Origin: RFPI01 sp964398195
GTDB lineage: Bacteria > Pseudomonadota > Gammaproteobacteria > Burkholderiales > Methylophilaceae
Reading direction: 5' to 3'
Assembly: GCA_964398195.1 (NCBI GenBank)
Contig: CAYNLW010000004.1
Span: 1 to 62,840, forward strand
DNA length: 62,840 bases
Shown piece by piece: positions 8,287-16,941 of the stretch. The position numbers were made by a program, and so were the translations under genes. The notes under the pieces were generated by a model. The model searched no databases, was not told where the DNA came from, and saw only the letters and a program-made list of their open reading frames with translations. Position 1 is the stretch's first letter. Each line of letters starts with the position of its first letter.

Positions 8287-8739
8287 TTAACGGCTAGCTT
8301 TCAACACCGCCCACAAGCCCAAAACGCTCTGTAATAGATAGGCCGCGCTAGAAATCCCGTGCCAACGCGCAAAGCGGTCAGCGAATACGCTATGCATGAC
8401 GTCCACTGGCAAAGCATCTTGTTTTAATTGCGCCATAATGGGGGCGATACCAAAGTGCATGGCCAAAGTCAGCAACAACATCAGCAATACCAACCAAAAA
8501 TAGCCTTGCTTAACACTGCGTGCGCCTTGTTTAAATAGGCTATGCAGCAAGATATAACTGCCCAACAACATTCCCACATAATGCAACCAAGAGTACATGG
8601 TGCCGGCCAACTGACCCGCCAACTGCGTGTCCGCGATATGATAAAACAGCACGGGCGCGGCAATCCCGCCTATCGCCCAAAGTGCGCCTACCCATAGGGT
8701 GATGCTAAGTAGTGCGATTTTATCTAGCCATCCTTGCAT
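8287..8739 (-). CDS. DUF4149-type small integral membrane protein
   Basis: A 150-residue polytopic protein with about four hydrophobic segments: roughly 8-33, 48-66, 78-98 and 128-146. It has the family look of DUF4149/TMEM205-like proteins, including a conserved N-terminal LWVGALWAIGGIAAPVLF segment. Its function is unknown. It lies 28 bases downstream of greA and converges on the yhbY-type gene. The yhbY-DUF4149-greA-carB order recurs in betaproteobacteria as far as I recall. No catalytic residues can be pointed to. Confidence 0.75.
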   Translation of the reverse strand: MQGWLDKIALLSITLWVGALWAIGGIAAPVLFYHIADTQLAGQLAGTMYSWLHYVGMLLGSYILLHSLFKQGARSVKQGYFWLVLLMLLLTLAMHFGIAPIMAQLKQDALPVDVMHSVFADRFARWHGISSAAYLLQSVLGLWAVLKASR

Positions 8740-8767
8740 GCCATTCTCCTGTGCTCAATGAGTCGTC

Positions 8768-9244
8768 TTAGATATATTTCACATCTAAAACTTCATACGA
8801 ACGAATACCGCTAGGCGCCATCACTTCAGCTACATCACCTGCGGTACGGCCAATCAGCGCACGCGCAATCGGTGAGCTGACAGAAATCTTGCCTAATTTA
8901 ATATCCGCTTCGTCATCGCCAACGATTTGATAGGTGTGCACATCACCACTATCCAAATCCTCGACTTCTACCGTGGCACCAAATACACAGCGCCCATCGG
9001 CATTTAATGAAGCCGGATCTATGATCATGGCGTTGGATAATTTAGCTTCGATTTCAGCGATACGCCCTTCGATAAAACTTTGTTTTTCTTTGGCTGCGTC
9101 ATACTCGGCGTTCTCGGATAAATCGCCTTGCGCACGCGCTTCGGCAATCGCTTGGATAACGCTAGGACGCTCTACTGCACGCAAATGCTGCAGCTCTTGT
9201 TTTAACAATTCTGCGCCTTTGATAGTGATAGGAATTTGATTCAT
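8768..9244 (-). CDS. greA: Transcription elongation factor GreA
   Basis: Binds the RNA polymerase secondary channel and stimulates cleavage of backtracked transcripts. The 158-residue protein matches the family length. The N-terminal coiled coil carries the acidic tip sequence LSENAEYDAAKE, whose D and E residues activate cleavage. The C-terminal domain carries ISVSSPIARALIGRTAGD. It lies downstream of carB and a terminator. A ribosome-binding site (AGGAAG) precedes the ATG at 9244. Confidence 0.97.
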   Translation of the reverse strand: MNQIPITIKGAELLKQELQHLRAVERPSVIQAIAEARAQGDLSENAEYDAAKEKQSFIEGRIAEIEAKLSNAMIIDPASLNADGRCVFGATVEVEDLDSGDVHTYQIVGDDEADIKLGKISVSSPIARALIGRTAGDVAEVMAPSGIRSYEVLDVKYI

Positions 9245-9273
9245 CTAATGACTTCCTGCTTTTAAACTTATAT

Positions 9274-9309
9274 AAAAAATAAAAACCACACCCTATGACA
9301 GGCGTGGTT
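9274..9309 (-). terminator. Rho-independent terminator after carB
   Basis: On the minus strand AACCACGCC pairs with GGTGTGGTT across a short loop (9284-9309). A T-rich run (TTTATTTTTT) follows. It closes the carAB unit before greA. Confidence 0.85.
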
Positions 9310-9328
9310 CAAATGAAGTGCAATCTTA

Positions 9329-12300
9329 TTACTGATTAAGTGATTGATGCAACTCTTGTAAAGAACGAACTTGCAACTCTTGCATATGCGCCATGCCGAT
9401 ACAAGCTGCCTTGGCGCCTGCCAAGGTGGTGTAATAAGTCACCTTTTGCTGCAAGGCATTGCGTCGGATAGCGTAAGAATCTTGTACCGCGCGCTTATCC
9501 TCGGTGACATTGACGATAAAATCAATCTCGTTGTTTTTAATCATATCCACGATATGCGGACGACCTTCTGCCACTTTATTCACCGGCGTGACTTCCAAAC
9601 CCGCCGCTTGCAGTGCCGTGGCAGTGCCTTTGGTAGCGACTAATTGGAAGCCCAGTTTAGCCAACGCTTGGGCAATTTCTACTACCCGCTCTCTATCTTC
9701 ACGGCGCACGCTGATAAAGGCTTTGCCGCCTTTGGGTAGCTTATCGCCAGAACCCAGTTGCGATTTGACAAACGCCTCGGCAAAGGTGCTGCCGGTGCCC
9801 ATCACTTCGCCGGTAGATTTCATTTCTGGTCCCAAAATGGTATCCACACCGGGGAATTTGATAAATGGGAATACTGCTTCTTTAACTGAATAGAACGGTG
9901 GCACGATTTCCTTGCTTACACCTTGTTGTTGCAAGGTTTTGCCTGTCATACAGCGCGCTGCCACTTTGGCCAATTGCAGACCACAGGCTTTAGATACAAA
10001 CGGCACGGTGCGTGAAGCGCGTGGATTGACCTCGAGCACATAGACTGTCTCGCCTTGAATGGCGAATTGCACATTCATTAAACCGACCACGCCCAAGGCC
10101 TTGGCCATTTGTACCGTTTGTTGGCGCAGTTCGTCTTGTAGCGCTTTAGATAAGCTATAGGGTGGCAAAGAACAGGCTGAATCGCCGGAGTGCACACCGG
10201 CTTGCTCGACGTGCTCCATAATGCCGCCGATAATCACTTGCTCGCCGTCAGATAGCGCATCTACATCGACTTCTAGCGCGTCATTTAAGAACCTGTCTAA
10301 TAACACCGGCGACTCATTAGAGACTTTCACCGCTTCGCGCATATAGCGCTCAAGCTGAGCTTGTTCTTGCACGATTTCCATGGCACGGCCGCCCAACACA
10401 TAAGATGGACGCACCACCAAGGGATAGCCAATTTCTTGCGCCAAGCGCAAGGCTTCTTCTGGAGTACGCGCGGTGCGATTAGGCGGTTGCTTGAGGTTTA
10501 GGCTCTGCAACATCTGTTGGAAACGCTCGCGATCCTCGGCGCAATCAATCGCATCGGGGCTAGTGCCGATAATGGGTACACCGGCTTTTTCTAAATCACG
10601 CGCTAATTTCAGCGGTGTTTGCCCGCCATATTGCACAATCACGCCGATAGGCTTTTCTATCGCAACAATTTCTAATACATCTTCCAAGGTCAATGGCTCG
10701 AAATATAAGCGATCTGAAGTATCGTAATCGGTAGAAACGGTTTCTGGATTACAGTTGACCATAATGGTTTCATAACCATCTTCACGCATGGCAAAGGCTG
10801 CGTGCACACAGCAATAATCAAATTCTATGCCTTGCCCTATGCGATTTGGCCCGCCACCCAACACCATAATCTTTTTGCGCTGGCTAGGTTGGGCTTCACA
10901 AACTTGCTCATAAGTGGAATACATATAAGCGGTATTAGTAGCAAACTCAGCCGCACAAGTATCCACCCGTTTATACACTGGACGCACTTGCAAGGCTTGG
11001 CGATAAGCGCGCACCGCATGTTGGTCGGTGTTAAGCAATTTCGCCAAACGTCGGTCAGAGAAGCCACAACGTTTTAATTGCCATAAAGCATCGCGGTCTA
11101 AATCGGCTAGATTGCGGCCTTTCAACGCTTGCTCGCGGAGAATAATGTCTTCGATTTGCACCAAGAACCAAGGGTCGATTTTGGATAAATCATGCACTTG
11201 CGCCACGCTTAAACCAGCGCGGAAAGCGTCGCCCACATACCAAATACGTTCTGGGCCAGGCTCACCTAATTCGGTTTGAATTTCGTCTAAGTCTGCGCTT
11301 TTTTCATCTAGCCCATCGACGCCAACTTCTAGGCCACGCAAGGCTTTTTGGAAGGACTCTTGGAAGGTTCTGCCCATCGCCATCACCTCACCCACAGACT
11401 TCATCTGCGTGGTTAAGCGCGAATCCGCTTGCGGGAATTTTTCAAAGGCGAAGCGTGGAATCTTGGTCACCACATAGTCTATTGATGGCTCGAAAGAAGC
11501 GGGTGTGGCACTACCGGTAATTTCATTTTTCAATTCATCTAGCGTGTAGCCTACTGCTAACTTGGCGGCCACTTTGGCAATCGGGAAGCCGGTGGCTTTA
11601 GAAGCCAAGGCTGACGAGCGTGATACGCGCGGATTCATTTCAATCACTATCATGCGCCCATCTTGTGGGTTAATAGCGAACTGCACATTGGAACCGCCGG
11701 TATCCACGCCAATTTCACGCAATACCGCCAAAGAGGCATTACGCATAATTTGATATTCTTTATCGGTCAGCGTCTGTGCTGGCGCAACAGTAATCGAGTC
11801 GCCAGTATGTACACCCATAGGGTCTAAGTTTTCGATGGAGCAGACGATGATGCAGTTATCTTTGCGGTCGCGCACCACTTCCATCTCATACTCTTTCCAA
11901 CCTAGCAGCGATTCTTCAATCAGCAATTCTTTGGTTGGTGAAGCCTCTAAGCCGCGCTCGCAGATGGCGATAAATTCTTCGCGGTTGTACGCGATGCCGC
12001 CACCACTGCCGCCCATGGTAAAAGATGGGCGAATAATCGCGGGGTAGCCAATACGCGCCTGCACTTGCAAGGCTTCTTCTAGGCTATGCGCCATAGAGGA
12101 ACGGGCAGAACCCAAACCAATTTTGGTCATCGCCTCTTTAAATTTCTGTCTATCTTCGGCTTTATCAATCGCCTCTTTGGTCGCGCCTATCAGCTCGACT
12201 TGGTATTTTTTTAATACCCCATGTTTATCCAAATCCAGTGCGCAATTCAATGCTGTCTGCCCGCCCATGGTGGGCAATAAAGCATCGGGGCGCTCTTTGG

Positions 12301-12535
12301 CGATAATCTTTTCTACAATCTGCCAAGTCACCGGTTCGATATAGGTGGCGTCCGCCATTTCTGGGTCGGTCATAATGGTGGCCGGATTAGAGTTCACCAA
12401 AATGACGCGGTAGCCCTCTTCACGCAAGGCTTTACAAGCTTGCGCGCCGGAATAGTCAAATTCGCACGCCTGACCAATCACGATAGGGCCTGCGCCGATA
12501 ATCAAAATGCTTTTTATGTCGCTACGTTTGGGCAT
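9329..12535 (-). CDS. carB: Carbamoyl-phosphate synthase large subunit
   Basis: Makes carbamoyl phosphate from bicarbonate, ammonia delivered by CarA, and two ATP, for pyrimidine and arginine synthesis. The 1068-residue protein shows the duplicated ATP-grasp architecture. The first half begins ILIIGAGPIVIGQACEFDYSG and the second half repeats the pattern as MVLGGGPNRIGQGIEFDYCC near residue 555. The C-terminal allosteric domain (about 935-1068) includes the MGS-like KGTATALQAAG segment. carA lies four bases upstream on the same strand. Carbamoyl phosphate could also feed the carbamoyltransferase encoded further along in the window. Confidence 0.98.
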   Translation of the reverse strand: MPKRSDIKSILIIGAGPIVIGQACEFDYSGAQACKALREEGYRVILVNSNPATIMTDPEMADATYIEPVTWQIVEKIIAKERPDALLPTMGGQTALNCALDLDKHGVLKKYQVELIGATKEAIDKAEDRQKFKEAMTKIGLGSARSSMAHSLEEALQVQARIGYPAIIRPSFTMGGSGGGIAYNREEFIAICERGLEASPTKELLIEESLLGWKEYEMEVVRDRKDNCIIVCSIENLDPMGVHTGDSITVAPAQTLTDKEYQIMRNASLAVLREIGVDTGGSNVQFAINPQDGRMIVIEMNPRVSRSSALASKATGFPIAKVAAKLAVGYTLDELKNEITGSATPASFEPSIDYVVTKIPRFAFEKFPQADSRLTTQMKSVGEVMAMGRTFQESFQKALRGLEVGVDGLDEKSADLDEIQTELGEPGPERIWYVGDAFRAGLSVAQVHDLSKIDPWFLVQIEDIILREQALKGRNLADLDRDALWQLKRCGFSDRRLAKLLNTDQHAVRAYRQALQVRPVYKRVDTCAAEFATNTAYMYSTYEQVCEAQPSQRKKIMVLGGGPNRIGQGIEFDYCCVHAAFAMREDGYETIMVNCNPETVSTDYDTSDRLYFEPLTLEDVLEIVAIEKPIGVIVQYGGQTPLKLARDLEKAGVPIIGTSPDAIDCAEDRERFQQMLQSLNLKQPPNRTARTPEEALRLAQEIGYPLVVRPSYVLGGRAMEIVQEQAQLERYMREAVKVSNESPVLLDRFLNDALEVDVDALSDGEQVIIGGIMEHVEQAGVHSGDSACSLPPYSLSKALQDELRQQTVQMAKALGVVGLMNVQFAIQGETVYVLEVNPRASRTVPFVSKACGLQLAKVAARCMTGKTLQQQGVSKEIVPPFYSVKEAVFPFIKFPGVDTILGPEMKSTGEVMGTGSTFAEAFVKSQLGSGDKLPKGGKAFISVRREDRERVVEIAQALAKLGFQLVATKGTATALQAAGLEVTPVNKVAEGRPHIVDMIKNNEIDFIVNVTEDKRAVQDSYAIRRNALQQKVTYYTTLAGAKAACIGMAHMQELQVRSLQELHQSLNQ

Positions 12536-12539
12536 GGGA

Positions 12540-13685
12540 TTAACGCTTATGCTGTTTCATTAAATCGATGAATCGATCAAACAGATAACTCATCTCAGTC
12601 GGACCAGGGCTGGCTTCGGGGTGACCTTGGAAGCTAAACGCTGGCTTATCGGTTCTAGCTATGCCTTGCAAACTGCCATCGAATAATGACACATGGGTGG
12701 CACGCAAATGCTTAGGCAAGCTTTGCATATCGACGGCGAAGCCATGGTTTTGGCTGGTAATAAAGACCCGCTTATCATCTAAATCTTGTACTGGGTGATT
12801 GGCGCCATGATGGCCGAATTTCATTTTCAGGGTTTTACCACCCGAGGCTAAGGCCAATAGCTGATGACCTAAGCAGATACCAAACGTCGGCAAGCCTTGC
12901 TCGACTAAACTGGCGATGGCTTGAATGGCGTAATCACATGGCTCTGGATCCCCTGGGCCATTGGATAAAAAGATGCCATCAGGATTTAGGTCTAATGCCT
13001 GTTGCGCTGTTGCTTGCGCGGGCAATACCGTTACGCGACAACCGCGACTAGCCAACATACGCAAGATATTGCGCTTAACCCCATAATCAAATGCCACCAC
13101 ATGTAAATCGCTGTGCTGCTGTTCAGGGTAGCCTACGCCCAGCTGCCACTCAGTTTGGGTAAAGGAATAAGGCTTGCTGACGGAAACCACTTTGGCTAAA
13201 TCCATGCCTGCCAAACCGGGGAAATCTTGTGCGGCTTTAAGCGCCTGCTGTTCGACTGCTGGGGTGATATGTTCGGCGCTGATAATACAGCCCGCTTGTG
13301 CGCCTTTTTCGCGCAACACTCTAGTCAGATGACGGGTATCAATTTCAGCGATGGCCACCACATTGAGCTGGCGCAAATAATCTGACAGCGACTGCTCGGC
13401 ACGCCAACTGCTATGCAACAAGGGCAAATCACGAATCACCAAACCGCTGGCATATACTTGGCCTGATTCAACGTCTTCTTGATTGACGCCTACATTGCCG
13501 ATATGCGGATAAGTGAGGGTAACGATTTGTTGCGTATAAGAAGGGTCAGTGAGGATTTCTTGATAACCGGTCATGGAAGTGTTGAATACCACTTCACCCA
13601 CGGTATGGCCTAAGGCTCCAATTGAAATTCCGCGAAACACTGTTCCATCAGCGAGTACCAACAAAGCTGGTGTGTGTTGCGGCAA
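12540..13685 (-). CDS. carA: Carbamoyl-phosphate synthase small (glutaminase) subunit
   Basis: The class I glutamine amidotransferase partner of CarB. The N-terminal domain carries GEVVFNTSMTGYQEILTDPS. The C-terminal glutaminase carries LSNGPGDP and the nucleophile motif GICLGHQ. The frame stays open to an ATG at 13730, giving 396 residues, but that ATG has no ribosome-binding site and adds 15 non-conserved residues. A TTG at 13683-13685 is preceded by AAGGGG with a six-base spacer. It yields PQHTPALLVLADG at the N-terminus and 381 residues, matching the E. coli length, so I prefer it. The transcript begins with a strong hairpin (see 13751-13780). Confidence 0.95.
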   Translation of the reverse strand: MPQHTPALLVLADGTVFRGISIGALGHTVGEVVFNTSMTGYQEILTDPSYTQQIVTLTYPHIGNVGVNQEDVESGQVYASGLVIRDLPLLHSSWRAEQSLSDYLRQLNVVAIAEIDTRHLTRVLREKGAQAGCIISAEHITPAVEQQALKAAQDFPGLAGMDLAKVVSVSKPYSFTQTEWQLGVGYPEQQHSDLHVVAFDYGVKRNILRMLASRGCRVTVLPAQATAQQALDLNPDGIFLSNGPGDPEPCDYAIQAIASLVEQGLPTFGICLGHQLLALASGGKTLKMKFGHHGANHPVQDLDDKRVFITSQNHGFAVDMQSLPKHLRATHVSLFDGSLQGIARTDKPAFSFQGHPEASPGPTEMSYLFDRFIDLMKQHKR

Positions 13686-13750
13686 TTTAAACCCCTTGTT
13701 CTCTAAGCTCGGAATTGAGCGCGTATGCAATGCAAACTGTGCACATAAAT

Positions 13751-13780
13751 AAAGCGGGAGAATGGTTGTTCTCCCGCTTT
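13751..13780 (-). promoter_or_regulatory. Perfect 12-bp hairpin at the 5' end of the carAB leader
   Basis: AAAGCGGGAGAA (13751-13762) pairs perfectly with TTCTCCCGCTTT (13769-13780) around a six-base loop. It begins about seven bases after the predicted carAB start site. The T tract after it is poor (ATTTATG), so it is not a typical terminator. It could be a leader attenuator, a 5' stabilising structure, or a weak terminator for dapB read-through. Confidence 0.6.
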
Positions 13781-13793
13781 AAAATTTGTGCAA

Positions 13794-13822
13794 ATTATAA
13801 AGCTTTCAGCTTGGCTTTTCAA
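13794..13822 (-). promoter_or_regulatory. Strong predicted carAB promoter
   Basis: On the minus strand TTGAAA (13817-13822) and a perfect TATAAT (13794-13799) are separated by 17 bases. Transcription should start near 13787. That is about 100 bases before the preferred carA start and directly before a long hairpin. Confidence 0.75.
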
Positions 13823-13939
13823 GTCTAAGGACGCGCTTATCGCACCCTATTGTCGGCACTCTTGCTAAAACACCCTATCCGCGCAAATCCTGTTAGGGCT
13901 TATGCCAGCCATACTGCTGTGGGGTTGATAGAAAAAAAT

Positions 13940-14740
13940 TTAGCGCAAGCCCAGGACGTCTTGCATATCAAACAAACCCGATGGTTTGTTGTGCAAGAAT
14001 TTCGCTGCGCGCAACGCACCCAAAGCAAAAGTCGCGCGGCTGCTGGCTTTATGGGTGAGCTCAACACGCTCGCCTATGCCGGCAAACAGCACGGTATGAT
14101 CACCCACCACATCGCCACCACGCACAGTAGCAAAGCCTATGGTGGACTCCTCGCGTTCACCGGTGACACCCTCGCGACCATACACCGCCACTTGAGCTAA
14201 ATCGCGTCCCAACGCTTCCGCAGCGGCTTCGCCTAATCGCAGGGCGGTGCCTGAGGGGGCGTCCACTTTATGGCGATGATGCGCCTCGATAATTTCAATG
14301 TCATAGCCTTGATTTAATACTTTAGCGGCGGCCTTGACCAAGTTAATCAACAAGGTCACGCCCACGCTCATATTGGGGGCAAACACGATGCCGATTTGTT
14401 GTGCGGCTTGCTGTATGGCTTGTTTTTGCTCTGCAGAAAAACCGGTAGTGCCGATGACCATGGCCACATTGGCAGCTAGACAAGCTTGCAGATATTGCAT
14501 ACTAGCTTGCGGGCGGGTGAAATCTATCAGCACATCAGCGCCCACTAAGGCGGCAGCCATATCATGACCAATCAGCACATTGGTTTTTTGGCCAAAGCCC
14601 TCACCCGCGTCTCTGCCTATACTGGGGCTATCCGCTCTGTCTATGGCGCCATGCAAGGTCAATGCGCTATCGGCCAATACTCCTTCGATTAAGGCCTGAC
14701 CCATTCTTCCTGAACAACCTGCGATTACTACTTTTGTCAT
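13940..14740 (-). CDS. dapB: 4-hydroxy-tetrahydrodipicolinate reductase
   Basis: Reduces hydroxy-tetrahydrodipicolinate with NAD(P)H in lysine and diaminopimelate synthesis. The 266-residue protein has the N-terminal Rossmann motif VVIAGCSGRMGQAL, the VIGTTGF loop, and the substrate-binding signature EAHHRHKVDAPSGTA. It lies 14 bases downstream of the bamE fusion gene and is probably cotranscribed with it. The bamE-dapB order, divergent from fur, is common in betaproteobacteria. Confidence 0.97.
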   Translation of the reverse strand: MTKVVIAGCSGRMGQALIEGVLADSALTLHGAIDRADSPSIGRDAGEGFGQKTNVLIGHDMAAALVGADVLIDFTRPQASMQYLQACLAANVAMVIGTTGFSAEQKQAIQQAAQQIGIVFAPNMSVGVTLLINLVKAAAKVLNQGYDIEIIEAHHRHKVDAPSGTALRLGEAAAEALGRDLAQVAVYGREGVTGEREESTIGFATVRGGDVVGDHTVLFAGIGERVELTHKASSRATFALGALRAAKFLHNKPSGLFDMQDVLGLR

Positions 14741-14754
14741 ATCCCAACCCTGTA

Positions 14755-16356
14755 CTAAAAACCGATTTTTTCTAATAACTTCTCAAAATAACCCGGCTCT
14801 CCTTCTGCCGGCAAAGGCGCATCTTTATTGGCTTTTTTGCTAGGCGCTGACTTTTTATTGGCCTTGCTGCTAGCCTCTGGGGGCGCGCTATCGCTTGCTT
14901 GATTAGCTGCAGGCTGCGCCGGATACACAGGCGGTGCCTCGCTACGCTCATGCAAAATCACGCCTTGTGAATTAGGCTCAGCAGGCGCCGCTTCTGCAGC
15001 GCCTGGGGCAAAATCTGATTGCACACTCTCACGCACGATGCGCCACAAACCACCCTCATTCTCAAAATTCATTTCTTTGCTTACTTTTTGCGTTGCTGAG
15101 GGGGTAGTAGAAATCTGGTCAAAATGCGCAATGGCGATACTGCCATGCACTTCGACTTGAATATTTTCAATTTGAATATCTTCAACATATTCCGCTGAGC
15201 CAAATTTTTGCTGTTGCTGCTCTAGCCATGCACGGCGAGTCATTGCCTGCGGCACATAATTGGCAGAATAAAGATTCAAATAATCATTTAAGCGACGGCT
15301 TTGCCATGCTTGATTCCAACGTTGCACCTGGGCGCTGACGCGGGCAGCCTCGGTGACCGGTGGCGGCACTAAATCTGCTTTGTTATTGGCCGTTGCTGCA
15401 GAGGGGCGAGCTTCTGGCGCGGCGGGAGCTGGTTCAGCTGGCACCGCTAGCGGGGCTTGGCTACTCGCTTGTGGTTTAGCGAGTTCTGACTTATCAGGCT
15501 GCGCTTTAGCAAGTGGCGACTTGGCTGATTCAGTCTTGAGTTTATCGTTCTTCTCTAAATTTTTAGCTGTTGCTGGTTTAGCATTGACCGCCTTGTTGTT
15601 AAATCTGCCGGGGGGCGCTTGCTCGCCAATAGGCTTGCCCTCGATAGGGGGCAACTCGGCTTGTTCAGCAGCGGATTTGAGTGGAATAGGTTGGCTAGTT
15701 TGCGAGGCATCGCTGACTGGCTCGCTGGCTGCTGACTTGCTAGTGGCGCTAGCCTCCGGCTGTTTAGGCTTGGCTTGCTCAACGGCTGGTGCTTTTGCCG
15801 CAGGCGCTGCTGTGGCATTTTTCTCTGCCACTTCAGGCACGGCCACTACCACTTGCTGCTTGCGCGCATCGACAGATTGTTCTTTCTGCTGTACCACCGC
15901 ATCTTCCTCGCCCCAGAATTTGAAGCGTTCCCACCAAGGTTTGCCGGCTTCTTCTTCCAACAAGGCTTTATTGCTAGTAGCTGAGCGAATTTCTTTGACA
16001 GACGCAATAGGCGCGCCTTCTGCACCGGGTTGGCCAGCCGGAATAATATCGCCACGCACTGTTTTGAGATTCTCATTATCGAATTCCAAAATTAAACGAC
16101 GGCGCTCTATCACATTGCCCGCTCTACTCATCTCATAGAAATAATCCCAGCGATTGCGGTGAAACGAGTCGGTTAGCAAAGGGGTGCCTAATACAAAACG
16201 CACTTGAGATTTGCTCATGCCAGGCTTGAGTTGCAGCATCATTTTGGGAGTCACCACATTGCCTTGCTGAATATCTAGCTTATAAGTTTTGATAGAAGGA
16301 AGGGCTGAAGAGCATGCAACTAGGAACAGACTGAGGAGAATAATCAGGGTGCGCAT
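14755..16356 (-). CDS. bamE: BamE lipoprotein fused to a C-terminal NTF2-like domain
   Basis: BamE is a lipoprotein of the outer-membrane beta-barrel assembly complex and is usually about 110-180 residues. This protein has 533. Residues 1-15 are a lipoprotein signal ending in the lipobox LVAC (C15). Residues about 18-110 are the SmpA/OmlA domain, with KPGMSKSQVRFVLGTPL and WDYFYE. A Trp/Phe-rich patch (WWERFKFWGEE, about 141-151) is followed by a long Ala/Pro/Lys/Glu-rich linker (about 170-335). A folded segment at about 336-446 (QVQRWNQAWQSRRLNDYLNLY, then RAWLEQ and GGLWRIVRES) looks like an NTF2-like/Cds6-C-type domain. A low-complexity tail ends in FEKLLEKIGF. The gene is divergent from fur and upstream of dapB, its normal neighbours. 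The domain call on the C-terminal part is by pattern only. Confidence 0.85.
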   Translation of the reverse strand: MRTLIILLSLFLVACSSALPSIKTYKLDIQQGNVVTPKMMLQLKPGMSKSQVRFVLGTPLLTDSFHRNRWDYFYEMSRAGNVIERRRLILEFDNENLKTVRGDIIPAGQPGAEGAPIASVKEIRSATSNKALLEEEAGKPWWERFKFWGEEDAVVQQKEQSVDARKQQVVVAVPEVAEKNATAAPAAKAPAVEQAKPKQPEASATSKSAASEPVSDASQTSQPIPLKSAAEQAELPPIEGKPIGEQAPPGRFNNKAVNAKPATAKNLEKNDKLKTESAKSPLAKAQPDKSELAKPQASSQAPLAVPAEPAPAAPEARPSAATANNKADLVPPPVTEAARVSAQVQRWNQAWQSRRLNDYLNLYSANYVPQAMTRRAWLEQQQQKFGSAEYVEDIQIENIQVEVHGSIAIAHFDQISTTPSATQKVSKEMNFENEGGLWRIVRESVQSDFAPGAAEAAPAEPNSQGVILHERSEAPPVYPAQPAANQASDSAPPEASSKANKKSAPSKKANKDAPLPAEGEPGYFEKLLEKIGF

Positions 16357-16482
16357 CGATATGACTTTAGCAAGAATAAGGGTTAATATTACACGACTCT
16401 GTTAAACTTTTATAGGTAAACGGAGGCAACATCTATCCAGCCCAATAACACCAACGCCAATATCTACAAGGTTGCTATCATC

Positions 16483-16917
16483 ATGAATGAAACTGGAAAT
16501 TTAAAAAATTTAGGCTTAAAAGCCACCTTACCAAGATTAAAAATCCTCAGCTTGTTTGAAAACAGCACACAGCGTCATATGTCGGCCGAAGATGTATATA
16601 AAGTGTTGTTAAATTCAGGCGATGATATTGGTTTGGCCACGGTTTATCGCGTGCTAACGCAATTTGAACAAGCAGGCTTATTAATTCGCCACCATTTCGA
16701 AAGTGGCAAAGCGGTATTTGAGCTGAATCAGGGCAATCACCACGACCATTTGGTCTGTTTGCAGTGTGGCGCAGTAGAGGAGTTTTACGATAAAAAAATC
16801 GAAGACTTACAAGACAAAATCGCTGAAGAGCGCGGTTTTAAGATTAAAGAACATTCTATGTATTTGTATGCCGATTGTCATAAAGACAACTGCAAGAATA
16901 AGAAACTCGCCAAATAA
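16483..16917 (+). CDS. fur: Ferric uptake regulator Fur
   Basis: An iron-responsive repressor with an N-terminal winged helix (ATVYRVLTQFEQAGLL) and a C-terminal metal-binding dimerisation domain. In the 144-residue protein the metal-site motif HHDH is at 86-89. The structural-zinc cysteine pair is CLQC at 92-95, a second cysteine pair is at 132 and 137, and H124 lies between. It is divergent from the bamE fusion gene, the standard betaproteobacterial arrangement, and convergent with recN. No clear ribosome-binding site precedes the ATG at 16483. Confidence 0.96.
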   Translation: MNETGNLKNLGLKATLPRLKILSLFENSTQRHMSAEDVYKVLLNSGDDIGLATVYRVLTQFEQAGLLIRHHFESGKAVFELNQGNHHDHLVCLQCGAVEEFYDKKIEDLQDKIAEERGFKIKEHSMYLYADCHKDNCKNKKLAK

Positions 16918-16941
16918 GCCCAACCCACTAGAACAATTGAT

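Noticed and set aside
13751..13780. Hairpin read as the dapB terminator
   Set aside because: A strong carAB promoter lies between dapB and the hairpin and the T tract is poor, so I treat it mainly as a carAB leader element, though weak termination of dapB read-through is possible.
15353..16138. Long plus-strand frame of 261 codons opposite the bamE linker
   Set aside because: It is the antisense of the Ala/Pro-rich linker; its Ala/Ser/Gly-rich, motif-free translation and lack of a ribosome-binding site mark it as a shadow.
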